Both the position numbers and the translations under genes were made by a program. This document shows, in pieces, positions 57,201-64,000 of a stretch of 64,000 bases of DNA (within the stretch, counting starts at the first letter, position 1; every line of letters begins with the position of its first letter). The notes below the pieces were generated by a model. That model searched no databases. It was not told the origin of the DNA and saw only the letters and a program-made list of their open reading frames with translations. The stretch comes from Deltaproteobacteria bacterium (lineage in GTDB: Bacteria; Desulfobacterota; Binatia; HRBIN30; JACQVA1). The DNA lies in NCBI GenBank assembly GCA_016178705.1, contig JACOST010000009.1, positions 1-64,000 of the forward strand. The letters run 5' to 3'.

Positions 57201-58265
57201 GCCGGTGACAACCACGTTCCGTTCGACGTGGCCATTGTTGATGATCCGCTGCAAGGCTGCGATGCGCTCGACCTCGCCCGCACCATCAGGGCCGAACTCG
57301 GCAACGGCACGCTCGGGCTCGTGCTACGCACCACTCGGCGCGGCGCGCTCGAAGCTGCTCGGCAAGCCGGATTCAACGCCTGCGTGATCAAACCCACGCG
57401 CCAAGCGCAGCTCTACGAGTGTCTCGTATCGATCGGGGCGATGAATCCGGCTGCCCCCACCGTTGCGGCGGCGCAGCCCGTGGTCTCCGCACAGACCGCG
57501 GCCGCGACAACGCGCGCGCGCATCCTGGTCGCCGAAGACAACGTGGTCAACCAACGCGTCGCCGTGCGACTGCTCGAACGCCTCGGCTATCGCGCCGACG
57601 TCGCGGCCAACGGTCACGAGGCATTCGATGCGCTGGGACGCATTCCGTACGCTGCGGTGCTGATGGATTGCCAGATGCCCGAGCTCGACGGCTTCGAGGC
57701 CACCGCGGCGATCCGCGCGCGCGAGGGCGGCACTCAACGGGTCCCGATCATCGCCATGACGGCGAGCGCGCTGAAGGGCGACCGCGAGCGTTGCTTAGCG
57801 GCAGGTATGGATGACTACATCGCTAAGCCCATTCAGCCCGACGATCTCGACGCGGCGTTGCAGCGCTGGCTGCGCCCGCGCCCGGCCAGCGTTCCTCTTG
57901 GTCGCCCCGCGGTCGCTCTCGCGATGCCAATCGATCGATCAGCGTTGCTTGCGCGCCTCGACGGCGACACCGCTCTCTTGAAGGAAATGACCGCGCTGTT
58001 TCTCGGCGACTGCCCGCGGCTGCTGTCCGATCTGCAAGCGGCCGTCGTCAGTGGTGTCGCGCCGCGCATCGAGCGGGCCGCGCACGCGCTCAAAGGCGCG
58101 GTGGCCAACTTCGACGCCAAAGCCGCCTACGACGTTGCGTTGCGGCTTGAACGTCTCGCCCGCGCCGGCGATCTGACGCAAGCCGAGGCGCTGTGCGCGG
58201 CCCTCGACGCCGAATTGAATCGGTTGCAACCGGCTCTCGCAGCGCTGACGCAATCGGATCGGTAA
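54231..58265 (+). CDS. Hybrid histidine kinase (MASE-like, 4 PAS, HisKA, HATPase, 2 REC, HPt)
   Basis: 1344 residues from a GTG with GAGAGAGG upstream. The first 185 residues hold several membrane helices, then four PAS domains (about 205-330, 335-455, 460-585, 590-705), HisKA with His712 (SHEIRTPMN), HATPase, a first receiver with the Asp region VAIVDDPLQGCDAL (about 1003) that lacks the usual Met-Pro, a second complete receiver with Asp1146 (LMDCQMPELDG), and an HPt domain with His1285 (AAHALKGAV). It is a full internal phosphorelay and a clear paralogue of the preceding kinase, 76 bases away. Confidence 0.93.
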   Translation: MGYGNSTLTAGHEHSGSDIEITVLLARRVRIGLGIILLSNALFALADLLLATSRPGALLILKLIQASAVLAAFTVVRLRPTQRAWIVASTLAALAVISTATAVSGVLTADVVTTSILCLALTLGAATLLPWGVVPQLVAAGGAALAMLLNLVLVTGSFADVFSYPAVGVAVTLGVSVYVSAAFARERAVTQRAALERQGAEAALRESEERYRDLFENASDLVQSIGPDGRLLYVNKAWRDGLGYSDAECRTLSIFDVIHPDYHARCRALCEQTERGDRLRMEVVLVAKDGRDILTEGTASCKFVDGKPAFTRCILRDITARKHSERERDRFFDLSSDLMVTGGLDGRARRLNPAWERTLGFSLAEMFATTLLDFVHPDDREATGAAMQAASSSGQAAFENRLRCRDGTYRWIQWKAAIIADEAVFYATGRDITARQAAEGALRESEERLRAMLQNSTDMIAVTGLDGTFQYVSPSVERLLGYRPEDLVSTQGFAFIHPDDRERLLNAFVQGLQDGGIGGPFEYRARSASGEWVYLESMGSNLFDNPAIKGFVSNSRIITDRKRAQDALRQNEELYRTVAHHFPNGLVALFDQDLRYTMAEGEALATTGLSKQAMEGHTIWEVFPPDICALIEAPCRAALNGGASTFEATLAGRIYTVHTLPVRDETGAVVCGMAMSQDITDMKHAAENLRHAKEAAEAADRAKSAFLATMSHEIRTPMNGVIGMTSLLLDTPLNDDQREYADAIRVSGDALLTIIDDILDFSKIEAGKLELEEVDFNLRELVEDVTDLFAEAAQRKGLELVSLVYHDVPTAVRGDPGRLRQILTNLISNAIKFSERGEVVVRAKRVEESATNTAIGFVVSDSGIGIAADAQGRLFRPFSQADSSTTRKYGGTGLGLAICKQLSELMGGSIGVESEPGRGSSFWCTVRLNKQADAATAVVPAPRTELQGRRVLVVDDNATSRAVLHRQLSGWGIFTRTVENAADTLALLRSAGDNHVPFDVAIVDDPLQGCDALDLARTIRAELGNGTLGLVLRTTRRGALEAARQAGFNACVIKPTRQAQLYECLVSIGAMNPAAPTVAAAQPVVSAQTAAATTRARILVAEDNVVNQRVAVRLLERLGYRADVAANGHEAFDALGRIPYAAVLMDCQMPELDGFEATAAIRAREGGTQRVPIIAMTASALKGDRERCLAAGMDDYIAKPIQPDDLDAALQRWLRPRPASVPLGRPAVALAMPIDRSALLARLDGDTALLKEMTALFLGDCPRLLSDLQAAVVSGVAPRIERAAHALKGAVANFDAKAAYDVALRLERLARAGDLTQAEALCAALDAELNRLQPALAALTQSDR

Positions 58266-58279
58266 GCGCGCCGCGCCGC

Positions 58280-58906
58280 TCAGTCGAGCGTGACTTCTCT
58301 CAGATACGCCGCCAGCTCCGCCGCGCTTGGCACCAGCGGTTCAGTCGTACCACCGGCCATGTTGTGGACGCATTGGCCGCTGTTCAACGGGGTCGCCGCG
58401 CTCGTTCCCTGTGTTGATCGCACGGTAACGGCGCCCTCGAGATCGCAGATCGCATCGAGGTCGGTGTCGCCCCACAGCACGGTGCCACGCACGCCGGCAA
58501 CCGCTGTGGGGGTTTGGATCTCGTAGTCGGTCGGCCCGCGGAAGAATTTGGCGATCGCGATCTGGAACCGCCCGGCGAGGACCCGCAATCGTGCCGTGCG
58601 CGCGGCAGGTTCGATCCGCATTCGCTCGATCACGACCCGACTCTTTGGACCGATGGCGAGCACGGAATCATCACTGAGCAACAGCTTCACCTTGGCGTGC
58701 TCATCCGTCTCAACCGCGTCACCAGCGTTCAGACCATCACCGCGCTTGAGCGGCTCACGCTTCTCGGCGCGCATCACGGTCGGTGATCCGTTGACGGTGA
58801 CAACCTGAGCGATATCGCTAGCGGCAGCGGACGGGACCCACTTGATCAACAAGATCGCCACAACGATCGTCACCAACCCAACACCGTTCCCTGAAAATGC
58901 GCGCAT
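58280..58906 (-). CDS. Exported FecR-domain protein
   Basis: 208 residues with a signal peptide (GLVTIVVAILLIKWVPSAAAS). The FecR domain is at about 50-150: GDAVETDEHAKVKLLLSDDSVLAIGPKSRVVIERM and TPTAVAGVRGTVL. FecR domains sense or transmit envelope signals; here there is no sigma-factor partner next door. It is convergent with the second kinase. Confidence 0.85.
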   Translation of the reverse strand: MRAFSGNGVGLVTIVVAILLIKWVPSAAASDIAQVVTVNGSPTVMRAEKREPLKRGDGLNAGDAVETDEHAKVKLLLSDDSVLAIGPKSRVVIERMRIEPAARTARLRVLAGRFQIAIAKFFRGPTDYEIQTPTAVAGVRGTVLWGDTDLDAICDLEGAVTVRSTQGTSAATPLNSGQCVHNMAGGTTEPLVPSAAELAAYLREVTLD

Positions 58907-59087
58907 ACTCGACCCTCCTGGTTCCGTCTATCTGACAACCACGAATCATGACAAGGCTGCATCGGCAACGTGGCCCATGGTGACCGGTGTAGGGATGCAG
59001 CCCTCGTTTGCTCGTTTCGAGGCGGGCGTGTTAAGCATCACCCAGTCGATTTGCAGTTCAGCACGGTCGCCAGAGAGGAGGGCGCCG

Positions 59088-62051
59088 ATGAGACGATCAG
59101 TCGTTGCATACGTGCTCGGTATGGCGGTGCTGTGCACCACCGGACGCGTCTGGGGAAACGACGGGCAGCTCGATCGCAGCTTCGGTGCGTCTTACAATCA
59201 TTCACCCAAGCTTCCGCTTCAATTCGCCGCGGCCCTGGCCCTACAACCCGATGGCAAACTCGTCATCGCCGGCTCAAGCGCGAACGGGAGCCGCTACGAT
59301 CTAGCGTTGGTGCGCTGCAATTCAGACGGCAGCCTGGATCCCACTTTTGGCACGAACGGCCTCGCCAAGGCACCGCTGGGCAGCACCCGCTACGTCGCGC
59401 GTGGCCTCGTGTTGCAATCCGATGGCAAGTTGGTCGTCGGCGGCACAACTGACGGCGTCACGAATGCCGACTTCGCGCTCGCACGCTTCAACGCGGACGG
59501 CAGTCTCGATTCGACCTTTGGCGGCACCGGGGTCGTGACCACCGCGATCGGCGCGGCCGACGATGCACTCAACAGTCTCGTCGTGCAATCCGACGGTAAA
59601 CTCGTCGCGGCCGGCACCGTGTTCGGTGCCAGTCGATCAGACTTTGGACTCGCTCGCTACGCCGCCGACGGTGCGCTCGACGCCACGTTTGGGAATGCAG
59701 GCATAGTAACGACGAGTGTCGGGACCGATTTCGCGGCGCTCAGTTCGCTGGCGCTCCAATCTGACGGACGTGTTGTCGCTGCGGGCTGGGCCGGCATTGT
59801 GCAAAACGGCACCCTGCGAGCCACCTTCGCACTCGCGCGCTACAACGCAGACGGTGGTCTTGACGCCGCCTTCGGCAACGGCGGGCAAGGGCTGGCTCCG
59901 GTCGGATCGGTAAACTCTGCTGCGAACGCTCTCGTCGTGCAACCCGATGGCAAGCTCGTGGCGGCGGGCTTTGACGGCGTGGGTTTCACGCTCGCGCGCT
60001 ACGACACCGCAGGGAGCTTGGACCCGACCTTTGGCAATGGCGGGAGCGCCACGGCGGGAGGCGGCAGCGGCGCAACGTCGTTGGCGCTCCAGGCCGATGG
60101 CAAGTTGATAACCGCCGGGCTTGTCGAAACTGCAGCCGGTTTCGCTATTCGCTTCGTACGCCACAGCAGCGATGGAATCGTCGACGGCGGCTTCGGTAAC
60201 GGTGGAGTTGCGACCGTCCCGCTGCTCGATTCTTTCTCCGACACACACACCGGCGTCCTCGTGCAGCCAGATGGCAAGCCCGTGGCAGTCGAGATGGACA
60301 ACGTCGTCCGCTGCAATGCGAATGGGACGCCGGACAACACCTTCGGAATCGCGGGTACAGTGCGGGTTCCAATCGGCTTCAGTTCGCTCGCCTTTGCAGT
60401 CGTCGCCCAACCTGACAATCGGCTCGTGGTCGCCGGCATATCCTATGCCGATCACTCCTCTGCGGGTGCCGCCGATGCCATTGCTCTTGCTCGTTTCGAG
60501 GTCGATGGCACTCTCGATGCCACGTTCGGGAACGCTGGTGTCGTGACCACCGTCATCGGCACCGGCGCCTCGGCCAACGCCTTGGTGCGCCAACCGGATG
60601 GGAAACTGACGGTCGCGGGCAGCTCGGGTAGCACCGGCGTCTTCACACTTGTCCGCTACAATGCGGCCGGGGGGCTCGATAGCAGTTTCGGTACGAGCGG
60701 GATCGTGACTACGTCAATCGGCCAGGCGTCCCACGCCACCGCGCTCGTCATCCATCCCAGTGGCAAACTCACCTGCGCTGGGTACACCGAGCATGCCGAC
60801 GGAGCGGACTTTGCCGTCTCGCGCTACAACCCTGACGGCAGCCTCGATCCCACCTTCGGCACTGGGGGGATAGTGACGACGCCGATCGGCGCAGGCTACA
60901 CGTATGGATCCGCTCTCGCGCGACAATCCGATGGCAAGGTGATCGTGGCTGGAGCTTCATTCGATCCCAATTTCGAAAGTTCGATGCTCGCGCTGGCGCG
61001 CTACACGACCGATGGTAGCCTCGACACGACCTTTGGCGATGGTGGTATCGTCACTACCTCGATTACTGGCATGGACGCGGCGAGCGCACTCGTTCTGCAA
61101 CCAGACGGCAAGCTGGTCGTTGTGGGCTACTCGTCGGTCGGGGAGACGAGCTACACGGAAGTCGTCCGTTACGACCCGCAGGGCCTGCTCGACGCCACCT
61201 TCGGCAACGGCGGTGTCGTGACCACTTTGATCGAGGAGAGCAGCGGCGCCGCCGCAGTTGCGTTGGACCCGGACGGCCGGATTGTCGTGGCTGGCAACGC
61301 CTGGGACGGGAGCAGTTCGCTGTTTGCACTCGCGCGCTATGACGTCAACGGCGGTCTCGACTCCACTTTCGGCGATGCCGGGGTTGTCACGACACGGATT
61401 GCCGGGAGCAATCTGAGCGGCAGTACGAACGATGCTTTCTCGTTGATCCGAATGCCGGACGGCAAACTGGTAACCGCAGGCGCCTCGGCGCGTCCCTACA
61501 GTCGCTTCGCGATCGCGCTGGCGCGTTACGAGGGCTCTCTGGCTGGCAATCTCATTCCCGGGCGAGGTGCCGCGACCGGCGAGTGCCTTACCGAATGGAT
61601 GGTGTTGAATACTCGCAACCCACCGACGCGCGACCGTAGCGGTCGGATCGTCGGCGCGCAGACTTGCATCGACAACGATCCGTCGTGCGACTTCGATGGT
61701 GGAACGTTGGGCAGTTGTACGTTCAACGTGTCGGTGTGTGCCCGCGTAGCCGATCCGTCGCTTCCGAAGTGCGCACCATCCGCATTGGCAAGCTATGATG
61801 TGTTGTTGCCATCAACGCGTGAAGCGCAGCGGCGAGCGGGCGCGGCCACCCTGCGCACCGCGCTGTCGCGGGCCGCGGCGAGCGTGATGACTAACGACAA
61901 CAGCCGATGCTCGCACCTAATCGACGTGGTCGTTCCGCTCGGCATCACGCAGACCGGATTCCGCCTCGGACGACAGGTGCTCATGAGCCGCGCGAAAGCG
62001 GGCACGAACATCAGCGACCTCGATCTGATCACGTTTACGTGCAAGCCCTGA
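59088..62051 (+). CDS. Secreted 14-repeat delta-60 protein with Cys-rich tail
   Basis: 987 residues from the ATG at 59088, which has GAGAGGAGGG upstream. After a signal peptide (residues 1-20) come 14 consecutive repeats of 49-61 residues with a core of LD-x-TFG, then IGTVTT-like, QPDGKLVVAG and FALARYN. These are delta-60 repeats, which form beta-propeller-like blades. After residue 820 comes a tail of about 165 residues with Cys pairs (ECLTEW, TCIDNDPSCDFDGG, GSCTFNVSVC). Surface or secreted, possibly by the T2SS; the role is unknown. Repeats 7 and 8 are the most degenerate. Confidence 0.88.
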   Translation: MRRSVVAYVLGMAVLCTTGRVWGNDGQLDRSFGASYNHSPKLPLQFAAALALQPDGKLVIAGSSANGSRYDLALVRCNSDGSLDPTFGTNGLAKAPLGSTRYVARGLVLQSDGKLVVGGTTDGVTNADFALARFNADGSLDSTFGGTGVVTTAIGAADDALNSLVVQSDGKLVAAGTVFGASRSDFGLARYAADGALDATFGNAGIVTTSVGTDFAALSSLALQSDGRVVAAGWAGIVQNGTLRATFALARYNADGGLDAAFGNGGQGLAPVGSVNSAANALVVQPDGKLVAAGFDGVGFTLARYDTAGSLDPTFGNGGSATAGGGSGATSLALQADGKLITAGLVETAAGFAIRFVRHSSDGIVDGGFGNGGVATVPLLDSFSDTHTGVLVQPDGKPVAVEMDNVVRCNANGTPDNTFGIAGTVRVPIGFSSLAFAVVAQPDNRLVVAGISYADHSSAGAADAIALARFEVDGTLDATFGNAGVVTTVIGTGASANALVRQPDGKLTVAGSSGSTGVFTLVRYNAAGGLDSSFGTSGIVTTSIGQASHATALVIHPSGKLTCAGYTEHADGADFAVSRYNPDGSLDPTFGTGGIVTTPIGAGYTYGSALARQSDGKVIVAGASFDPNFESSMLALARYTTDGSLDTTFGDGGIVTTSITGMDAASALVLQPDGKLVVVGYSSVGETSYTEVVRYDPQGLLDATFGNGGVVTTLIEESSGAAAVALDPDGRIVVAGNAWDGSSSLFALARYDVNGGLDSTFGDAGVVTTRIAGSNLSGSTNDAFSLIRMPDGKLVTAGASARPYSRFAIALARYEGSLAGNLIPGRGAATGECLTEWMVLNTRNPPTRDRSGRIVGAQTCIDNDPSCDFDGGTLGSCTFNVSVCARVADPSLPKCAPSALASYDVLLPSTREAQRRAGAATLRTALSRAAASVMTNDNSRCSHLIDVVVPLGITQTGFRLGRQVLMSRAKAGTNISDLDLITFTCKP

Positions 62052-62102
62052 AGGCGACCGTATCACTCTTCCTGGTAAAGCGACCGGCCAGCGCTCGGTC
62101 AC

Positions 62103-62795
62103 TCACACGCGATCGGCCTGCGTCAGCGCATCGACCCGACTAAAATACGTTGCGAGCGCCGGACGTCGTTGCAAGACTTGCTTGCCGATGGTCGAGTCGC
62201 CGATGCACTCGGCTTGGCAGCAGATGGCGATGTCGGCCAGCGTGAGGGTGTTGCCGACGACGAAGCCGGTTGCGCGCTGGAGATCTTCGATCGCGCCGAA
62301 CAAGCGGTCAACGTCCTCGGCCAGTTGCGCCGCCGACTTGCGTCCGATGCCTTGCGTCGTAGTGGTCGATTTGAACATCTCGCGCAGCATCGGCGCCATC
62401 GCCTCGACCATTTCCTTCGGCGCATCGCCGAGCAGCTTGCCGACGTTGGCCGCGAAGTCTTGCTCGCCAAAGCGGGTCGTCATCTCGTAGAAGTAGAGCG
62501 ACTCGTCGGCCCAGTCTTCGAGCGCGAGCACCAGCGCGCGCTGCGCCGGATCGGACGGAATCAGCGCCGGCCTCGGATAGCGCCGCTCCAATTCCAGTGC
62601 AATGTTGGTCGAGTCGGCGATGACCGTACCGTCAATCTCGATGAACGGCAGCTTGCCGGTGGAATTCTTCTCGCGAATCGACCCGACCTCGGCGAGCGGC
62701 CACTCGCGAATCGCGAACGAGATCTGCTTGTACCGCAACACGCGGCGGATCTTGTCGCAGTACGGCGACACAGCGAATTGCGAAAGTGTGATCAT
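62103..62795 (-). CDS. Glutathione S-transferase family protein
   Basis: 230 residues. It starts MITLSQFAVSPYCDKIRRVL, with a SPYC motif (Ser or Cys catalysis), and has TGKLPFIEIDGTVIADSTNIALELERRYP. The C-terminal helical domain includes NTLTLADIAICCQAECIG. It lies 21 bases after the phosphotransferase gene and is very likely in its operon. Confidence 0.88.
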   Translation of the reverse strand: MITLSQFAVSPYCDKIRRVLRYKQISFAIREWPLAEVGSIREKNSTGKLPFIEIDGTVIADSTNIALELERRYPRPALIPSDPAQRALVLALEDWADESLYFYEMTTRFGEQDFAANVGKLLGDAPKEMVEAMAPMLREMFKSTTTTQGIGRKSAAQLAEDVDRLFGAIEDLQRATGFVVGNTLTLADIAICCQAECIGDSTIGKQVLQRRPALATYFSRVDALTQADRV

Positions 62796-62816
62796 CCAAT
62801 GCGTCCCTTCTGCCCT

Positions 62817-63905
62817 CTACCTACTGCCTACTGCTTCTTGCTTCGACTTCACGAACAACGCTTCCGCTCCCTGTTCGAAGAGGGCGAAGCGTGGGTCCTT
62901 GGTTTGACCAAGATGGTAGCGGTGGTAGATCTGCTGCAGCACCACCGCCATCTTGAACAGTCCGAAGACGTAGTAATACGGTAGCGTGCTAACATCGACG
63001 CCGCGCCGCTGGCCGTAGCGTGCCACCGCTTCACCACGAGTCATGAAGCCGGGCACCATCGAGGGCATGGTCACCTGTCCCGAGTCGGGGAGTCCGTCGC
63101 CGGCTTCGAGCCACGCGGTGAGCAACGTGCCGAGATCGGCGAGCGGATCGCCGAGCGTGCACATGTCCCAATCGAACACCGCCTCGCACTCGGGCGAGTT
63201 GGACTTGAGCATCATGTTGTCGAGGCGCCAGTCGTTGTGCAGGAGCGTCGCCAGCGGCGATGCCGGCAAGTGCTCGTTCAACCAGCGACACATCTCGTCG
63301 GCCACCGGCATCTCTCTGGTTTTCGCACGCTGATAGCGCGCCATCCAGCCATCGATCTGACGGCGCATGAATCCCTCGGGTTTGCCGATCGTGTCCAAGC
63401 CGACCGCACGCGGATCGACCTGATGCAGGTCGGCCAGTGTGTCGATGATGACCTCACTGATGCGCCGATTGATCGCCGCGTCCTTGCCGCTGCCAAACGC
63501 GGCCGGAATGCTGCGCCGCACGACAATGCCGTGGCGGCGCTCCATCACAAAAAACGGCGCGCCGATGATCGCCGGATCTTCGCAGTACACATACGCCCGC
63601 GGGGCGAGGGGATACTCCTTATAGAGCACGGACAGCGCACGGTACTCGCGCCCCATGTCGTGCGCTCCGGGGGCGACCGGACCGATCGGTGGCCGCCGCA
63701 GCACGTACTCAACCTCGCCGTAGCGCAGGCAGTAGGTCAGGTTCGCGTGCCCGCCGGCGAACTGGATCACTTCCAACGATCGGTCGGAGTGGGGCAGCTT
63801 GCCTCTCAGATACTCCGCCAGACGCGCGTGATCGAAATCTTCGCCGTCACGAATCGCGATCGTCTCGGGCGGATCGGCAGGTTGGGTCTGCTTGTTGGCT
63901 TCCAT
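62817..63905 (-). CDS. APH/ACAD10-type phosphotransferase family protein
   Basis: 362 residues. Kinase-like motifs: catalytic loop LLHNDWRLDNMML and metal site VFDWDMCTLGDP. The N-terminal lobe has QFAGGHANLTYCLRYGEVEYVLRRPP. In actinobacteria and proteobacteria such proteins sit near acyl-CoA dehydrogenase and fatty acid genes, so it may phosphorylate hydroxyacyl compounds. It is followed by the GST. Confidence 0.88.
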   Translation of the reverse strand: MEANKQTQPADPPETIAIRDGEDFDHARLAEYLRGKLPHSDRSLEVIQFAGGHANLTYCLRYGEVEYVLRRPPIGPVAPGAHDMGREYRALSVLYKEYPLAPRAYVYCEDPAIIGAPFFVMERRHGIVVRRSIPAAFGSGKDAAINRRISEVIIDTLADLHQVDPRAVGLDTIGKPEGFMRRQIDGWMARYQRAKTREMPVADEMCRWLNEHLPASPLATLLHNDWRLDNMMLKSNSPECEAVFDWDMCTLGDPLADLGTLLTAWLEAGDGLPDSGQVTMPSMVPGFMTRGEAVARYGQRRGVDVSTLPYYYVFGLFKMAVVLQQIYHRYHLGQTKDPRFALFEQGAEALFVKSKQEAVGSR

Positions 63906-63942
63906 GGCGTCTCAGTGCTGGGCCCGCCCTACGGTCTCCTAG

Positions 63943-63991
63943 TCCACTCCCGATTCACGATTCACCACTCACGATTCACGCCTCACGCCCC
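63943..63991. repeat. TCACGA-type short repeats at the right edge
   Basis: Words such as CCGATTCACGATTCACC and CTCACGATTCACGCCTCACG resemble the repeats at 45147-45251 and 48590-48650. Intergenic; nothing else was seen to the window end. Confidence 0.6.
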
Positions 63992-64000
63992 TTCATCGCA

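Noticed and set aside
58842-59087. Upstream extension of the delta-60 protein start
   Set aside because: It overlaps the fecR start and lacks a signal peptide; the ATG at 59088 has a good ribosome site and begins a signal peptide.

Overview
The window reads as a chromosome segment of a GC-rich, didermic, probably uncultured environmental bacterium. Support for this: a complete type II secretion (T2SS) operon in the order C-D-E-F-G-H-I-J-K-L-M-N, sigma54 signalling, delta-60 repeat proteins, Thr/Pro/Arg-rich linkers in exported proteins, many glutathione S-transferase and oxygenase-type genes, and several families of short dispersed palindromes. This suits the deltaproteobacterial/Myxococcota/Binatota part of the tree, but that placement is inference. 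No rRNA, tRNA or CRISPR array was recognised.

Layout. 1-140 is the end of an IS1182-type insertion sequence cut by the window edge. 485-3990 is an accessory island, visibly less GC-rich than the rest, on the minus strand: a membrane-anchored caspase-like protein whose catalytic His position is Ser, then five tightly packed genes (four small winged-helix-like proteins, two of them clear tandem paralogues, and an HNH nuclease). I know no described system with this composition; it is the best candidate for something new. 4290-6947 is a secreted glycosidase-like protein with a long Thr-Pro-Arg linker. 7145-9979 holds small metabolic or unknown genes. 10004-23208 is the T2SS operon, divergent from an IscA/ErpA-type Fe-S protein. 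23773-26414 is clpS-clpA. 26531-28607 is a TetR-carotenoid oxygenase pair with a perfect palindromic operator.

29056-49685 is a mixed region: PhyH dioxygenase, lipoprotein, a complete second copy of the IS (30654-32448), a TetR-acyltransferase operon with an unusual acyltransferase-DUF2147 fusion, methyltransferase, GST, sterol-desaturase-like protein, FAD monooxygenase, a glycerol-kinase homologue with an altered glycerol pocket, nitroreductase, M20 peptidase, a DUF433/DUF5615 toxin-antitoxin-like pair, SMP-30 lactonase, a cyclase-ATPase-TPR signalling protein and a zinc dehydrogenase.

49822-58265 is a signalling block: a sigma54 response regulator, a near-consensus -24/-12 promoter with an upstream palindrome, and two large paralogous hybrid histidine kinases. 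58280-62051 carries a FecR-domain protein and a secreted 14-repeat delta-60 protein with a Cys-rich tail. 62103-63905 is a GST plus an APH-type phosphotransferase operon.

The likely functional links are the T2SS exporting proteins such as the glycosidase and perhaps the delta-60 protein, the sigma54 regulator driving the adjacent kinases, and each TetR protein controlling its overlapping downstream gene.
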